Shown: positions 48,304-61,483, numbered from the stretch's first letter. The stretch: 64,000 nucleotides of DNA from Opisthorchis felineus (GCA_004794785.1 SJOL01004338.1:688743-752742); one strand, 5' to 3'. Notes: generated by a model not told the origin, from the sequence alone. Numbers and translations are program-made.

Positions 48304-51300
48304 TTGTCCTCATTTTTTAGAAATAACAGGACTCGTAAGCCTTACTAGAAGTGCTGAACAAAGTTGTCCAGTCCTTCGGTGATTTGAACCCGAAAAGTGT
48401 GAAGTCATACTACATGACACAGTCTTTGGAAATGACTCTAAGGATCCAAGGGGAGGCACTTGAATTTCTGAAACATTACACGTGTTGCGGAAGTTGGATT
48501 AGCCCTGACGGCATTGTGACAGAAGAAGCTAACGCACGGATTTCAAAGGCTAGATTGCATTTACCAATTTGAGCGAGTGTGTATCAAAGAAAACATATCA
48601 CTGGCTTCCAAGGGACGTGTCTACCTGACTACAGTGCAGGCTGCACTGTTGTACCGCTCCGAGACTTAGCCACTTCGGGCGGAGTAGATGGGACATTTTC
48701 AGGTGTCTCACCATCGATGTATAAGGACTAAACCTGAAATCGAATGGAGCCAATGAATTCGGAATAAAGTGATCAGTAGATGAGTCCTTGAGAAGGTCGA
48801 AGAAATTTATTCGAGGACTGTACCCAGAACTGCAAGCCAAGGTGGCTGAACCGTTTGTTACGCATTCCTGGTCCCTACCCTGGAAAGGAGGGTTGTTTTC
48901 CGCCCCAATTCAGAGTGGCGGAAAACTAGACGTGGACAGAATATGACGTGGCAGAAGGGAATGAAAGACGTTACGAAGCGTTTGGGTGCCGCTGGTGATG
49001 GTCGCCCCTTAGGAGGGAGTCCCCCTAATGGATCTTGGCTGGAGACGCTGAACGATGTGGCGACTAACCGATGTCAGTTGCGCCTGAGTTTTTTGCTCTT
49101 CGTTTCATAGAAACCACCTAAATATATTTTCCATGTCTTTATTCGGAAGCTCTGCTCCCTGAAGTTCGTCAAATGCAAGCTTCTTGTCCTAGGGTATCCT
49201 TATAATCTCCATGCTCGTCGCACTTGCCACTTGTTACAACCCCTAAGGTGGAATCTGCCTCTTGGTTCTGCATTGTGTAGCTTTAGAAAAGAGTTGTACA
49301 AACTGCTTAGGCGGATAACGACATATTCACTGAGTGCATTGTTTTATCCGTCTGACTTAAACCGTTCACTCTAAGTTAATTGACGGAAATAAATCTGACT
49401 GGTGATCTTGCGGTCCATTGATCCTCCACCGCTACATTTATTCAATAGAGGGAACGCCAAGAGCAGAGAATAAACGGACTACAAACACATGCAGGAAGTT
49501 TTCTGGAGTAAACGAGCAGTAACTTGGGAGTATAAATGAATGGCGACTAGAAACGTAAGGTACAATCAAGACTTTCCAAGCCTTTCAGCTACATTCCTCC
49601 GGAGGAAACTGTGTGGTGAGCTGTTCCAAAATGAGTCCTTTGGATGTGGCACAACATACTTGAAATAGGTAAGTTTTCATTCTGCCTACTTCAAAACGCA
49701 AAAGTACCAGATGTAATAATCCTCTTAGTGAAGTCAGCGAACTCTCGCAATACAGCAGGGAGAACATGTATGATATGTTACCTTCTTGAAAATATGTTGA
49801 CCTTGAAATAGTCTTTAACGTAACACTTGGCAACGGTTTCTTCCAAGGGAGTTTTTTCAGAGAAACAACAACCGGGTACATTTGTTATAAGGTATTTTTT
49901 CTGGGGTTCTGCCAAAAGTCTAGCAATCAGAGTTCACGAATACAGCTTGGAAACGGACAAATCCTCAAAGGATATTCGACGTTCGACCAACACCATCGGA
50001 TAGTTAGCCTTCTGCTGTAACTTTTCTTAACTTTTTGATGGAACCAAGGCACATATGGTACTAGGTTACAAGGAGATGATTGTTGCAGGGACGGTTTATT
50101 GTTTGATGGTTGTTGATCAGTTCAGTGAGCCTGGCAGTCTGCTTGCAAACTTCGATGCGAAACTCGGGAGGACACCTTCCAGGATGCTGATGAGAAAAAA
50201 AGCGAACAATCAAAGTGCTAGAGAGAAATCTGGATTCAATTATGTATAATGTTTTCCACTTCCACTTGATACAAAAGCCCAGTATGCTCCTGATTTCATT
50301 TTTTGCAGAAGTTAATCAACTGGTAACTTCGGGATCTGCCACCAATAATGTTCATCGATTTTGCACAGATATCTGAATTAGCTGTGAAGTTTTGAGATGA
50401 CGCTCGTGTTACCATTGCCAATTAGTGTATGACTTAGTGGACCATCTTGACGTCTTGAATTTCTCACCTGATCAGTTCTACCAATCACTTACAGTCGCGA
50501 ATTACGACTGATGCTCCATTGGTACATATCGAACTGACCGTGTTCAGAACAGGTACGTTCTGCGTGCAAAATGTCACATCAGTTGCCAATGAGGTCACTT
50601 TCAATTGCCGACATGATGAAAAACTTCCATAAACTGGTGACGTTACAATATCTCTGTCCCCCGTGCAACTAGGTTCCACTGGGCTAGTATTAACGTTGTG
50701 AAAATCCTTACTTAAATCTCAGTACCCTTACCCACGATTCGATTACGAACCGCATCGTCTGATAGGGTACTGCATGTAATCTGCAATCGTTTCTTGCGTA
50801 CAGTAACCCTGTCACTTCAGAGACATGCGGCTAGATGATTTTCTTGTCACTCGTATGATGTTTATTTGACTTGGTCGTCGTCTTTGATGCAGTCGTGCTA
50901 GATGTGGATTTCTATGTTTGTGAAATTCAAGCAAAGGAAAAGAGAGTCAAAATAAACCTCTTGGTTTATGTCGTTCCTTACCTTTGGATAACTATATCAG
51001 TTCTTAAGATGTTACCCAAGCTTCGGTGATTTCACATTATATTTTGAAACTTTGCGTTACCCTGAAAGCAGCCGGGGTTGGCTTGTGTTATTCCTAACCG
51101 TAGCGCACAGTAAGTCATACCGAACACCCGGATCGTTCCCACATCGTTATTATATAAATACTGACATGAATTGGGCTTGCAGAAACTTAAGTCGGAAGAA
51201 GTATAGTGCAAGTAAACCGGTGACTTATTTCAGAGTTCAGAACAGTTGTTCGGTCCAGATTGCTGTGCTCCATCGGGCAGAATGATTCAAGTTCCAATAA

Positions 51301-53953
51301 CCGATGTTCACACGTTTCAGCACCAACAACCTTGCATCTGACCGAAAAACCGACAGCAAGTAACTCCAAAGGCTTGATGAAGTGTGTGATCCTTCCGGAG
51401 CAAACAGGTAAGAGCCATAACATGTATGTCATTGGCAGCATATGATGACAATAGGTAGCCGATTGCACGCCATTTGTGTGCGACTGGCAAGTTGATGATC
51501 TGAAGCTCATCTCAGGTACCTTCAAACCAACGCACTACTGGCAGTCGGTGAAACTGGATTACGGCGGAAGAAACTTGCGGTACCAGCATCACAGAAATTC
51601 CAACTTAATGATCTAATGCGTATGACCACATGCTACAGTGAAAACCAATCCACTCAAGCTCAAATATGTAGTGAACCGTAGTCATGTGAATGAACACATT
51701 CCACTTACCTTAAAACGATTGTTCGTGTACTACCGAGGGTGGGACGAGTGAGTGTTTGAATGGGGCTTAAATGTACTCCCAGTTGAACCATCTGACTGAC
51801 AGGATTGGTCGGAAGGGTTGATGCTATAGTCAAAAATCTCACGGGTATGAATAAGGGTAAAAATCTTCCTATTAAATACTGCGCTTAACAAGGAGGTTAA
51901 CATTTTCAGCTCATGTCATCAAAATGCATATCTAGCGTAATCTAAGTACAAGTTCATACTGAAACATTTTAGTCGGCTTCATTTTTCAGAAAGCCTTGAT
52001 TTCACGTCTTTTCTCAGTAATAAAGAATTCCTAGGCGAGGACTTCGTATTAAGTTGGCTGCCTTAGGGCGTTCGGAACATGCAACAGAGAATTCTGCCAA
52101 AGGACGCATGGCTTTTCAAGACAGACTGGTGAAAGGTCTGCAAAGTTAGATCGTGTTGCCAGAAATAAAAATGGAAGCACGTACCACTGAAATGAGCGCT
52201 TTTGGATGAGGTAGTTGAGATTTTCTTCGTACGTAACTGGAACCCCCGCAGGAAATGACAGGTTTTGGGCCCTAGTAATGATAATCCTCTCTTCTTCAAA
52301 TCAAACAGACTGAGTCTATTTAGTCTCAATTATGTACTGTCTTTTGAGCCAGTTAAGGTTTGCAAACGCAGTGACGTAGGCCCACTGAAAGCTTCTAAAT
52401 CCGACAAGGTTCTTAAGTATGTGTTCACTTGTATTAGTGTGACTACTGCCGATAGTCTCCCTTAAAGACAAAGCCACTGAATACTAACGTTTAAGCTGCT
52501 TTTTCTTTCTTCGCTTAACTAGGGTATTCGTTTTTCATGGCAGATAGCAGCTGGGGAATTGAACTTGCTACAGACTTTGAAATTCCTCGCCGATGAATTA
52601 AACAAACATCCGAATTGAAAGCGGATGCATAGTTCCACATTCACTTGTTTTCTAGCCAAGTCAGTACATAGTGGGCTCTGATTTATTGCAGTGAATTTGA
52701 CTGGTTCTCTGTTGTGACTGTTAGAAAATAATTTAATTCACATGGTTCGCAAGTGGAAAAAATCGATGAGAGATATTTTCATAGTTGAAGAGCGCCTACA
52801 GACATGACTTCAACATTGCTGACTTTTGAATTTGCTTACCATTGGTTTTGGATTATATACAGTTGTCTTGAGGGACTGCACAAAAAGAAATGAAAATAAT
52901 TATCTGAAATGGGGTTGTTCAAGTGCAGCACTTGACTTCAAGATTCGATGGAAGATTTTCCCGTGTGAAGATGAGAAACATTAATTTTATGACGCGCTTT
53001 TGCGCACTGTGCTAATGAAATTTGAACAGCTTTGGTGATGCTGAGATAGAGATTTCAATTCATCTAAATTGAGTTCTCTAGATGTTCAGCGAGAACATAC
53101 AGTGCAAGATAATGAGTCCGTATGATGGTCTCCAGACCCCTTCATCTATCCGGCTGAACAAATATATTAAACAACTGACACAATTAACAGAGGACCGTTG
53201 TTCCTAACAAGGATGGAACAACAATATGGTGATTGTGACGCTTTAGGGTAGCCGTACTAGACGAGTAAGACTAAATGTTCATTGAACTTTTAAAGTCACT
53301 GTAATAGCAATCAGCTAATTTCTGTTCAGAAAACATATTTATGGACAAACGGTAAGGTCGTGACCCTTCTCAAATGAGTCGCGTAAAGCGGCAACCGCCT
53401 TTGGTCCATTGTACCAGGAAATCTAGGCCCGTGTCTCCAAGAGCTCTCCATACAGCGTTAATTTTCAGTCAGCAAGATATTCCACGTAGGTATTAGTCTG
53501 AGCTTGAATGGTGTGAGCAATTCAGACCACTCGAGAGGCATCCAGAGACCATCACAAACGAACAGACTCAGCCATTTAAAGCAGTTTGATGCAAATTTTG
53601 TTGCAACATTCGTGATTATGATATATCCCTCATCTCTCATTGCCCTCTCTGTGCCAAACTGCTAATACACCGGAGTTTCAATATTCTTCTGAACCGCTTG
53701 AAATAATGTATCATTCTCCTCAAGTATTTATGCTAATCTCTTTGAATGGTGCAGCACGGCGGAGGCCATTCGGTTTGACCAGCTTTCGTTGTAGATATAA
53801 ATCAATATAACGCAGACAGACTCACTTGTAGGAAGCTGGCAACGGTCGAATGTAAGCGGTGAATTGTGTGGGTTTAGTCAAATATTCTCAGCTAACAATT
53901 GAAGCGTTATGATGATGAAGTTTCTAGAAAATTAAAAGCATGTGAAAAAATTA

Positions 53954-54000
53954 CAGTAAAGCAAAGTAAGGTGAGGTACGACAAGGTAGAGTAAAGTAAG
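53954..54000. repeat. Degenerate AAGTA/AGGTA pentamer repeat
   Basis: About nine imperfect purine-rich units such as GTAAAGCAAAGTAAGGTGAG. An old minisatellite-like tract with no coding potential. Confidence 0.65.
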
Positions 54001-55784
54001 AAGAAACACAGTGAGAGAGCACAAAAAGAATCGAATAAAAACACTTTTCTGGAAGTAAAATGAAAAGTGTTGGATGAGTGGTCATTTACGTTGTAATAAA
54101 AGAGTGAAAACCTTTCATTTGCGGAAACTCACTCTTTCAAGTAATGAGTTTTGCCGAGCGATAGGAAGCATTTTCAAGGCGTTTTTTAGCTCCAAGTTTG
54201 CGTTTACACAGGTGTGAAGGTCGCTGTTCAAAATTTCGTGTGTGAATTCTAAATCAGAATAAAACGTTTAGTTGAACAGAAAACCGTACAAAGGTCGCTT
54301 GGTAAATTTTATCATTTCATGAGATAGACAAAGAATAAAGTTGAAGTATTTTCAATAATGTCCCTTACTAATAACCTTAAAGAATGCAAAAATGCTGAAC
54401 AAGTTACTCCAAAACGAATAATCCCACTTTGAAAAAGCTTGGGATTCAGTCCACAAAACTTAACTGAAGGTTTTTTGTCTGAAAGAGTATTAACACGCAT
54501 AGTACGGTCTAGGTAGACCTGCGCATCTCTTACTGGCTGGCAGGCTAACACGAAATGGGTTATTGTAAGAAAATTAAAGGAACATCTGAGAAAGAACGCC
54601 TAACCGTATATCCCAAAAATTAAATATACTGTAGAACTGATACTGTAGAAGTAACAAGTCGATATTCCAGCGAAATTATCGTTTCTTTCTCTCACTTGAT
54701 GTATTGTTTTGAGCCCACTTAGAAGCAGCCCACACACGCAAGCCAACGATGCGTAGAAATTTTGCCAAGGGTTTTGAGTTTCAAAGACACCTATATATTG
54801 GACGAATGAAGCGCTCCTTAAAGCGCACTCCATGCTACAGTTAATTTTAGCCACTCAGAAAACATACCCCATTTTTATACATCAAATGTGATGAAGCTTG
54901 TAAACATTTTTCTACACGCAACGCACTAACTGCCTAAGAGATTTCTGTATCAGTGATGTACTCATCAGCTCATTCAAGGCAGAACATGAAGGTTTTCTTA
55001 TAAAAAAATCTCAGGTTATCTCAGGTTTCTTCTTATGTATCCGGTTTGAACGATAATGATCGATAATCTGCATAGACTGCGTGTTTTGGAATGACGAACA
55101 GCTTTGCAATTTGTAGGCAAGATATGCCTCTATTAGTCTTCTAGAATGATTCTATGGAGGTTTAACGTGCATGATATACATTACTCGTCGTAAATTTATT
55201 CAGATACGCTCAAGTTCAGGACCAAATATCTACCTAATATATCATTAGATGAAAACGAAAATTGCACATTTTATCTCTCCGCTTTGTGGAAATCGATAGA
55301 AGTGTGGGGAGGAAATTTCCTTACGTTGGTTCTTCCTCGTCGTAGTAGAAAATAACATCATAGTTTTTCGGATCGTGTGAAACAAAATCGCTGAAACCAC
55401 ATTCTAATCTTTTTTTGTTTACCGTGCTTACGGAAAAAATTGCTTCTCGGTGGATCCTGCGTATTGCAACCTATGACATTATTTACTTGTAAACTGCAAG
55501 CAAAAATGATTCTAAAGGGAGTATAATAAAGTAGGATTTATTCACTGCTCACGTGATGGCAGCTAGACCGGTATGTTATAATCGTTAAAGCTTATATGAC
55601 TGAGGGGGAGTGTATCGAATGACTGTATATGTATTAAAGTTTCCCAATGTACTACGTAATTAGTAATCACCGGAGAACTTTCAAGGAGAACGCTTCAGCA
55701 AAATTTGCACCCGATTGCCTTGAATTTTTCAAAAACTTATCTTGGGATAGTTTAAAAATTCATTCTCTTGAATAAGAGACATTG

Positions 55785-55945
55785 TTTTGACGCAACCTAC
55801 TACTCATAAGTTTACAAAAACTGTCCGACAGAGCACGAACCTTCTCGTCCTTCTCGAAACTCATCAAACGGGCCAACCTGATGTTCATTTAAGACTCCTG
55901 GTAACACCTACTCAGTTTGCAAATGAGTGGGTTTCCCCAAAAGAC
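55785..55945 (+). repeat. R1 fragment, decayed
   Basis: TTTTGACGCAACCTACTACT, then CATAAG, matches the R1 linker (TTTTGCGCAATGTACTACTC, then ATAAG). The ribozyme region on the minus strand retains TTGATGA (55870s) but the partner GAAA reads GAGAA. It ends near the words CAGTTTGCAAATG. An inactive copy. Confidence 0.5.
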
Positions 55946-56307
55946 ATTTTTATTTCTGTAAGCAAGTGAGCTGGTGTAAGAATAAATGCGAACCCTAGAT
56001 TCATTAATAGATTTACTTGCTGTTCATATCTTCCGGGAAAGCCATATCGTCCTAGTGGGTTATAATCTGTCTCATGAAAAGTATTCATTTGGAAATACCC
56101 AGATATTTTTCTTCTCTGCAGTTTGGTTTACACTTCGCACATGTACCCCTGTAGTAGGTGGATTTACATCACCTGGGCGCATGCACCAAGGTTGAATTTT
56201 TAACACTTTTTCATTCGACCAGAGCTCAATATCTTTATACGAATGAAATTATTCCAAATCAGTAAAGAAGTCCTCTCCAAAACATCATAAATGCAAAAAC
56301 CGCTTAC

Positions 56308-56461
56308 TCGACCAACAATTGTTATAGCTGCCGCAATTTCGTTCATTGACGACTTGTGGAGGTGGGCTAGATGATTACGTATTGAAGGCGGCAGCCGATA
56401 TAATTGATGCGTAAATACAGGAGCGTCAGTAGACTTTTCGTTCGAAGGATCTGAACGGGAG
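56308..56461 (-). CDS. Candidate exon, unknown protein
   Basis: On the minus strand a pyrimidine-rich acceptor ending in AATTAATAG precedes 51 open codons that end exactly at a donor (CGA|GTAAGC). The peptide begins SRSDPSNEKSTDAPVFTHQL and ends HLHKSSMNEIAAAITIVGR. Composition looks like coding sequence and both splice sites are reasonable, but no domain was recognised. It lies directly 3' of LINE copy B and on the same strand as the PDZ gene, about 35 kb upstream of the PDZ exon; whether it belongs to that gene is unknown. Confidence 0.35.
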
Positions 56462-56469
56462 CTATTAAT

Positions 56470-57965
56470 TGAAGGCAACAGACAGCTTGGATCCATGAGC
56501 GAAATCGAGAGCGTGACTAAGACATGTCTAACGATTTCTCTAATCATTGATGTGCGCCGTCTCCGGTCTCCATCCAGGCGGAGCTCAATGACCAGCGCAG
56601 TTGAGTTTGCTGGTAATGGCTTTCATACTTCGCTGCCAAGTCATTGTTTGACATCCTCTTTCCACCTTTCGTGTGCTCGTGCGAAAAGAATCTTCCGAGG
56701 AATTCGGTCGGCTGGCATGTGGAGCACCTGACCAATCCAGGACAAACTAAGTAGTGTGGTTAGTTCATCTATCGTGGGCGAGCTGTTTCTTCCGGAAACG
56801 ACCCGACGCAATTCAGCATCATGGATCCAATGGTCCACCAGATTCAAGTAGTGCCCTAAAGGCACAAATCATCAGAGGATGAAAATTTCTGACGTCCCAG
56901 CCTACAATAATATGGTGCGGCCTGAAGCAGTGTAAACTCGACACTTAAAGAATAAGAATTCGCCACAGGTGATAGGTCCGAGAACGTCCCTGTGGCTTCC
57001 AAATGCTGGTAGAAATAGCATCTTTGACCAGACCAACGGGATCGATACAGCTGCCCAGGTGGACAAATTTGTCTACTACCTCATTCAGCTCATCCGCAAG
57101 CATGAGGCTAGGGTTCAAGCTCACCCAGTCTTGGAGCAGCACTTTGCACAAGTGTGAAGCAAGTGTGAAGCGTATGCCAAACCGTGTGGCAGAATTGTTT
57201 AGATTATTTAGTATTCCTTGCACCACGACGTCATCGGATGCAAGAAGAGTCATGTCGTCTGCGTACCTGATATCTGTGAGTGAACGCCTGAGGAGCACTT
57301 CGACTCCGCAGGCATTAGAGGCTGGTACTGAGTCTTCCATTATCATACCAGTGCCGAAGTTGAAGAGGAAGCGTGAAAGAGGACAGCCTTGCCTGACATC
57401 ACTTAATGTGATGAATTTAGGCGAGGGCTTCACGTAGGCCTTCACATGTCCGCGCGTGTTGGCGTATAGCGTGGCCAGTCGACCGTATTACTTGCTAAAG
57501 GGCACGGATATTTGCGGTAGCGAAAGCCTCCTCCACACCTGGGCTTTAAGTGTCCACCGGGGTCTCCTTAGACTATTCTGGTGAGCCAACTAATTCCGCG
57601 GTTGCTTTGCAGATGGTGGCCTCCTGGTTACGCGATGCGAACGTTTATGCTAAAATTCCGTGTTGGCCATAAACAGTTGATGATCAGCACACTACTGGGA
57701 GTTGCTTCCCGTTGTCTGTGCGACGAGCATCGGCTGCGAATCGACTGCCCTGATGTGATTCCAAGGTGCTTAGACGACCGACTTGGGCATTCATGTCGTC
57801 CGCAAGGATTAAAATGTCCGTACTTTCTGCTTACCCAGTAAGCATATTGCGGCTATGCACTGTAGGGGTTCCACTTGAGCAGACTTTTCGGATTTAAAAG
57901 TATTTCGACCGTGTTGAATAATGTGCTGGCCATCACGGTCGACCGTTGGAGACCGAAGCGTGAGG
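56470..57965 (-). mobile_element. RTE-like LINE copy B with internal deletion
   Basis: The minus strand encodes endonuclease remnants (ILILADDMNAQVGRLSTLES, then DARRTDNGKQL, near 57.8-57.7 kb), a short linker (EEAFATANIRAL, then RSTG, near 57.5 kb) and then jumps to the reverse transcriptase palm: VKPSPKFITLSDVRQGCPLS, RYADDMTLLAS (motif C intact), LNNLNNSATRFGIRF and VDKFVHLGSCI. The C-terminal part includes WIGQVLHMPADRIPRKILFA. The fingers and motif A region between linker and palm is missing, as is the N-terminal endonuclease. GC-rich sequence at 58.1-58.25 kb may be its 5' region. Confidence 0.85.
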
Positions 57966-58689
57966 ATTTTGGGTCGACAACTTCTAATCTGTTCTTTCTA
58001 AGAGAGAGGCAGTATCGCTGCTTTCGTAATTATAGCTTGGGAAGAACACCTCACTGCCTCCACACTCCCATCACATAAGACAGTACGACTTTACCCCCTG
58101 ATCGCCTCGTAGGGCGTCTAACCTTGGTACTGGGTCCCGCTATTCATGGCGCAGATGCGCCGTTCGGAGCGAATTTCCAGCCGCTGTAGCCTGCAGAATC
58201 ATCGCGGCTCTCATACCCAACTCTCACGTCATGATGACAGATTTAGGTGGGGGCAGTGAACAGTCAACAAAGTAATAAGGATTTAGTAATATCAGATAAT
58301 TTCTGTTAGGTTAAGACCGTCGGTACACGTGCTGCACAAGTAGACAGTCCACCACGATAAAAACTGTTTTTCCGACATTGCTCAGTATTTGGAATGTTTG
58401 CTGGAAAGAGGTCGTGAGACGGAGAGAAAAAACCGTAATAGCTACCGTCATACCCAGTATTTTGTCCTTTCCCTTCTCTTTTGGAGGGGTCGAATAGATC
58501 ATCCCAAACACCAGTAGGAACCACAAGAAAAACGGCCGGTTTCAGGTACTAGTGGCTTGAATCCCATTACTTCCTGAAAAGAACTCTAAGTTCATGTTTG
58601 TTTTCCCACTGCATACCGTGTTTTGTGATGTGTAAGATTCTAACTGTTATTTCAACGCAAAAGTAGATGCCGTCTCCGCAGACAATTGG

Positions 58690-58830
58690 AAAAGCAGTGT
58701 GTGATTCTAACCTACTAACCAGAGCTCGTGGGTTCGAAGCTTCCTGGAGATTTGTGAGATGCGCGCAACCCACGCCTTCATTGCGAGGATAAAACAATCG
58801 TGCAGTGCTTTTTAGCTTGTGTGCTGCAGT
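58690..58830 (+). repeat. Family H SINE-like element, decayed
   Basis: The B-box-like GTGGGTTCGAAGCTTCC is followed by TTGTGAGATGCGCGCAACCC, then CATTGCGAGGATAAAACAAT, then GTGCAGTGCTTTTTAGC. Order and spacing match the 36 kb copy (GAGATGCGCACTG, AAGGACAAAACAG, CTTTT), but the hammerhead core is gone. Confidence 0.45.
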
Positions 58831-61483
58831 GCCGTCAAAATGATCCTGTCACCTAAAAAGCTTTTGAGAGTGCTAGGTCTTTCAAGCAGTAAGGCACCCC
58901 ATACATGTAGTAGAAGATTGTTGTGTGATGTGAGTTGTGCATGTCTCCAATAAGACTAGCAAACGGTTAAGAAAGGTGATCACGCAAAAATGAGCTGAAA
59001 CAATTTGTCACAAATTATAGCATTCATAACGGGACTATGTTGCGTGAATGTCAGTACATTTGTCCTAAATTTGTCACTATAATTCTGTTACGCGAGGAAG
59101 AAAATAAGAAGACAACTCTTCTACTTCGTTCTAAAAAATGGACCCACTGGCACGCTAGTGTTTGAGGATTTCTACTCAGAGGTTTTGACACGGTGCAGGC
59201 TAGTTGTGCTATGATTGTCTCTCACGATTCTATAGCGCGGGTAAAGTACACAGTTAGTAACATTTGAAGAATCAAAGTCAGAATCTTTTCCTCTGAATGA
59301 CCGTTATGCAGCCTTCTCTAGAAGCTCTGACTTACTTTTCACGTTTTATATTGAAGCAATACCTCTCATTTTAATTGCGGGTTGTTGGAAACTTGCAGGC
59401 GCTAATTAGCGGCTGGGGACCAACAACCAGTTTTCGGCTATTGGTAAGTTAACAGACAACCCACACGTTCCCGTCAATTATTGCAGCTAATCGCCAATCG
59501 CTTAAAGCGCACGTAGACCAACAATTTCCTTCCAACGTTCTACAAATGAAAAAACTCGTTGAAGTTTACTTCCTTGATTTTGACAGAAAATTTGTTTGGT
59601 TCGGTGGCTTATTGCTCACCCGACCAAATCTGCTGTAAATTTTCTTTGCGTTAACTGATTACACAGCGATCGCTTGGTTAGGTTCAATAACCATCATTTT
59701 CTGAACTCCAGTGTCTGTGAAATCGAAGTGCTGCCTTCCCCTTGTTAACTCTGTCGTACTTTATCGGAGATGGGTAATAGAATTTGCAGTTTCCCTGGAA
59801 TGGATACGGACGAACCATCTGTATTTCGCTTTCGGTGTTTAAGTTCTCATGTTTCAACAATCTTCATAACTTAAGGAGCTCCGTTTTCATGAGGAGGCAT
59901 TATTTGGCTTGCTCTAGAGCACAGTGTGGGTCAGAAATTGAGGAAATCCCGTTGGCTTTGCAATTCACATATGAGGCAAGAAAGCGGCTTGATTTCCGAA
60001 CCGACAACCAGGTTTTTACCGTCCAATCGTTCGGGAAGTATCGACTCCTCTTATAAAGACCAACGGTGCTCTTGCCACAAGGAATTCTCGGGGTTTAGAG
60101 GCTCAGCAAGATAGCCTGTAGTTTAGCCCTCTGGTAGAAATCGGATATATATAAATGTACAAGGGTGACGTTCAATCAAAAGCCAGATACTGAACCCCGT
60201 GCTTTAATTGTGCACTGTATACAAGCACGTGCAAAAGTAAATATTACATCACTGTCCAGCTAGTGAGTGGTCGCGAAAAACAGGCTCGGTGAAAGAAGGG
60301 ATGTTAGGTGAAAAACCTTTCTAATAAAGGCGGAGAATAACCATAAATCTATCATAAATTACTATAAGTGTACGTTTCACCAGACCTCCATTAATGAATC
60401 TAAAGAGTAGTCAGCAGTAAAAAATGTAATTCCGTTTATGAAGTTCTTAACCCTTAAACAGCAATGCTAAAAGTCCTCCGTGATATAATCAGTTTTTGTA
60501 GTTTTCGGCGTGTTATAGACACCCACACAAAGGTGGTAGTTTATTTCATCACGCTGAACTCACTCCATGGGTAATATGGGAGATATCTCTCAAGGGCGAC
60601 TTAATAAGTGCAAATGGAGCAAGCAATGTGTACTTTCTAAAGAAAAGTGCAACCGATTCCACCCGACGAATTCTTAGTTTCAGGAAACATTACTTCTAAA
60701 ATGGGCTAAGAACACCGGATATACAATTTTACCAAGCCAGCAAGTACTAACTGACTATTTGAATCTGTGCTGTCTAACTACAGCGGATTTGCAACAGTTT
60801 GAGGGGGCGTAACCCATAGAAACCAATGTATATTCAGATATCCCTAAACCCTGAAAACTAGTACTACATTTTAAGATTAATATTACTAGTTCTTGCTGTT
60901 TGAAACTGTTAAAAGTGCAGGAATTTGTCACTGGAAGTGTGCTTCAGAAGCGCCAACTACTCCGCGGCCTCATGAACACTCCTGTTTGATTGATTTCCTT
61001 GGAAAAAATTACCTCCATAAAAATAAGTTTTGATCGGCCCATTCAGCTGTTTTTGGTAGAAGGAGGTGGATGTATACTACAAAGTGAAACTGACTGCAAG
61101 TATAAATTTAATGTGATACATCTTCTCCTTGGGAGAGGCTGCATAAGGAAGCCGATAAAAATAGGTGTCAGGTGGCACGCAGTTTCTTTTGTGTCAGACT
61201 CGAAGGAAAACTGTACAGGGAAGGATAAATGCCAATTTTGCAGCGATGTGAACTCTTCTTAGTCATTCGTCCTTCAAAATAGCTCTGGCTGCTATTGGTT
61301 CGACACAGGTGGCCGCATGGAAATCGCCCGCTACAGGTGTTACAACGACTTTGTTCTGACGAAAGCCCAGAAATCATCGACTCAACATCATCTAGTGACC
61401 ACATGAATATTGTGTAATCTTTCTGTTTATGTTACCAAAATACAAGTTCTCGTTGTAAATATCCAACGGTGCTTGTTTTCCGG

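Larger units (their letters stand above)
46763..49110 (+). mobile_element. RTE-like LINE copy C, 5'-truncated, interrupted by R1
   Basis: Plus-strand translation gives the end of the linker (KLIEARLRIHHGT, then YSIRCAQQA) and reverse transcriptase blocks in several frames: LPKKGALIGYDDYRIISFTR, then QAGV, then LDQWHKYRCPTILMFVDYKG (motif A), GLQTPDVQIELRKDICALKY and ADNIVL (motif C). The frame continues as IF just after an R1 insertion at 47876-48303. Then come QGEALEFLKHYTCCGSWISP, NARISKARLHL, NSEWRKTRRGQNMTWQKGMK and WLETLNDVATNRCQLR, ending at a stop near 49100. The endonuclease is absent. Stops and frameshifts show it was already dead or died after insertion. Confidence 0.9.
49111..56307. 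other. Non-coding stretch
   Basis: No recognisable exon or element except a degenerate pentamer repeat near 53.95 kb and an R1 fragment near 55.8 kb. Short open frames on both strands show no similarity that could be recognised. Confidence 0.4.
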
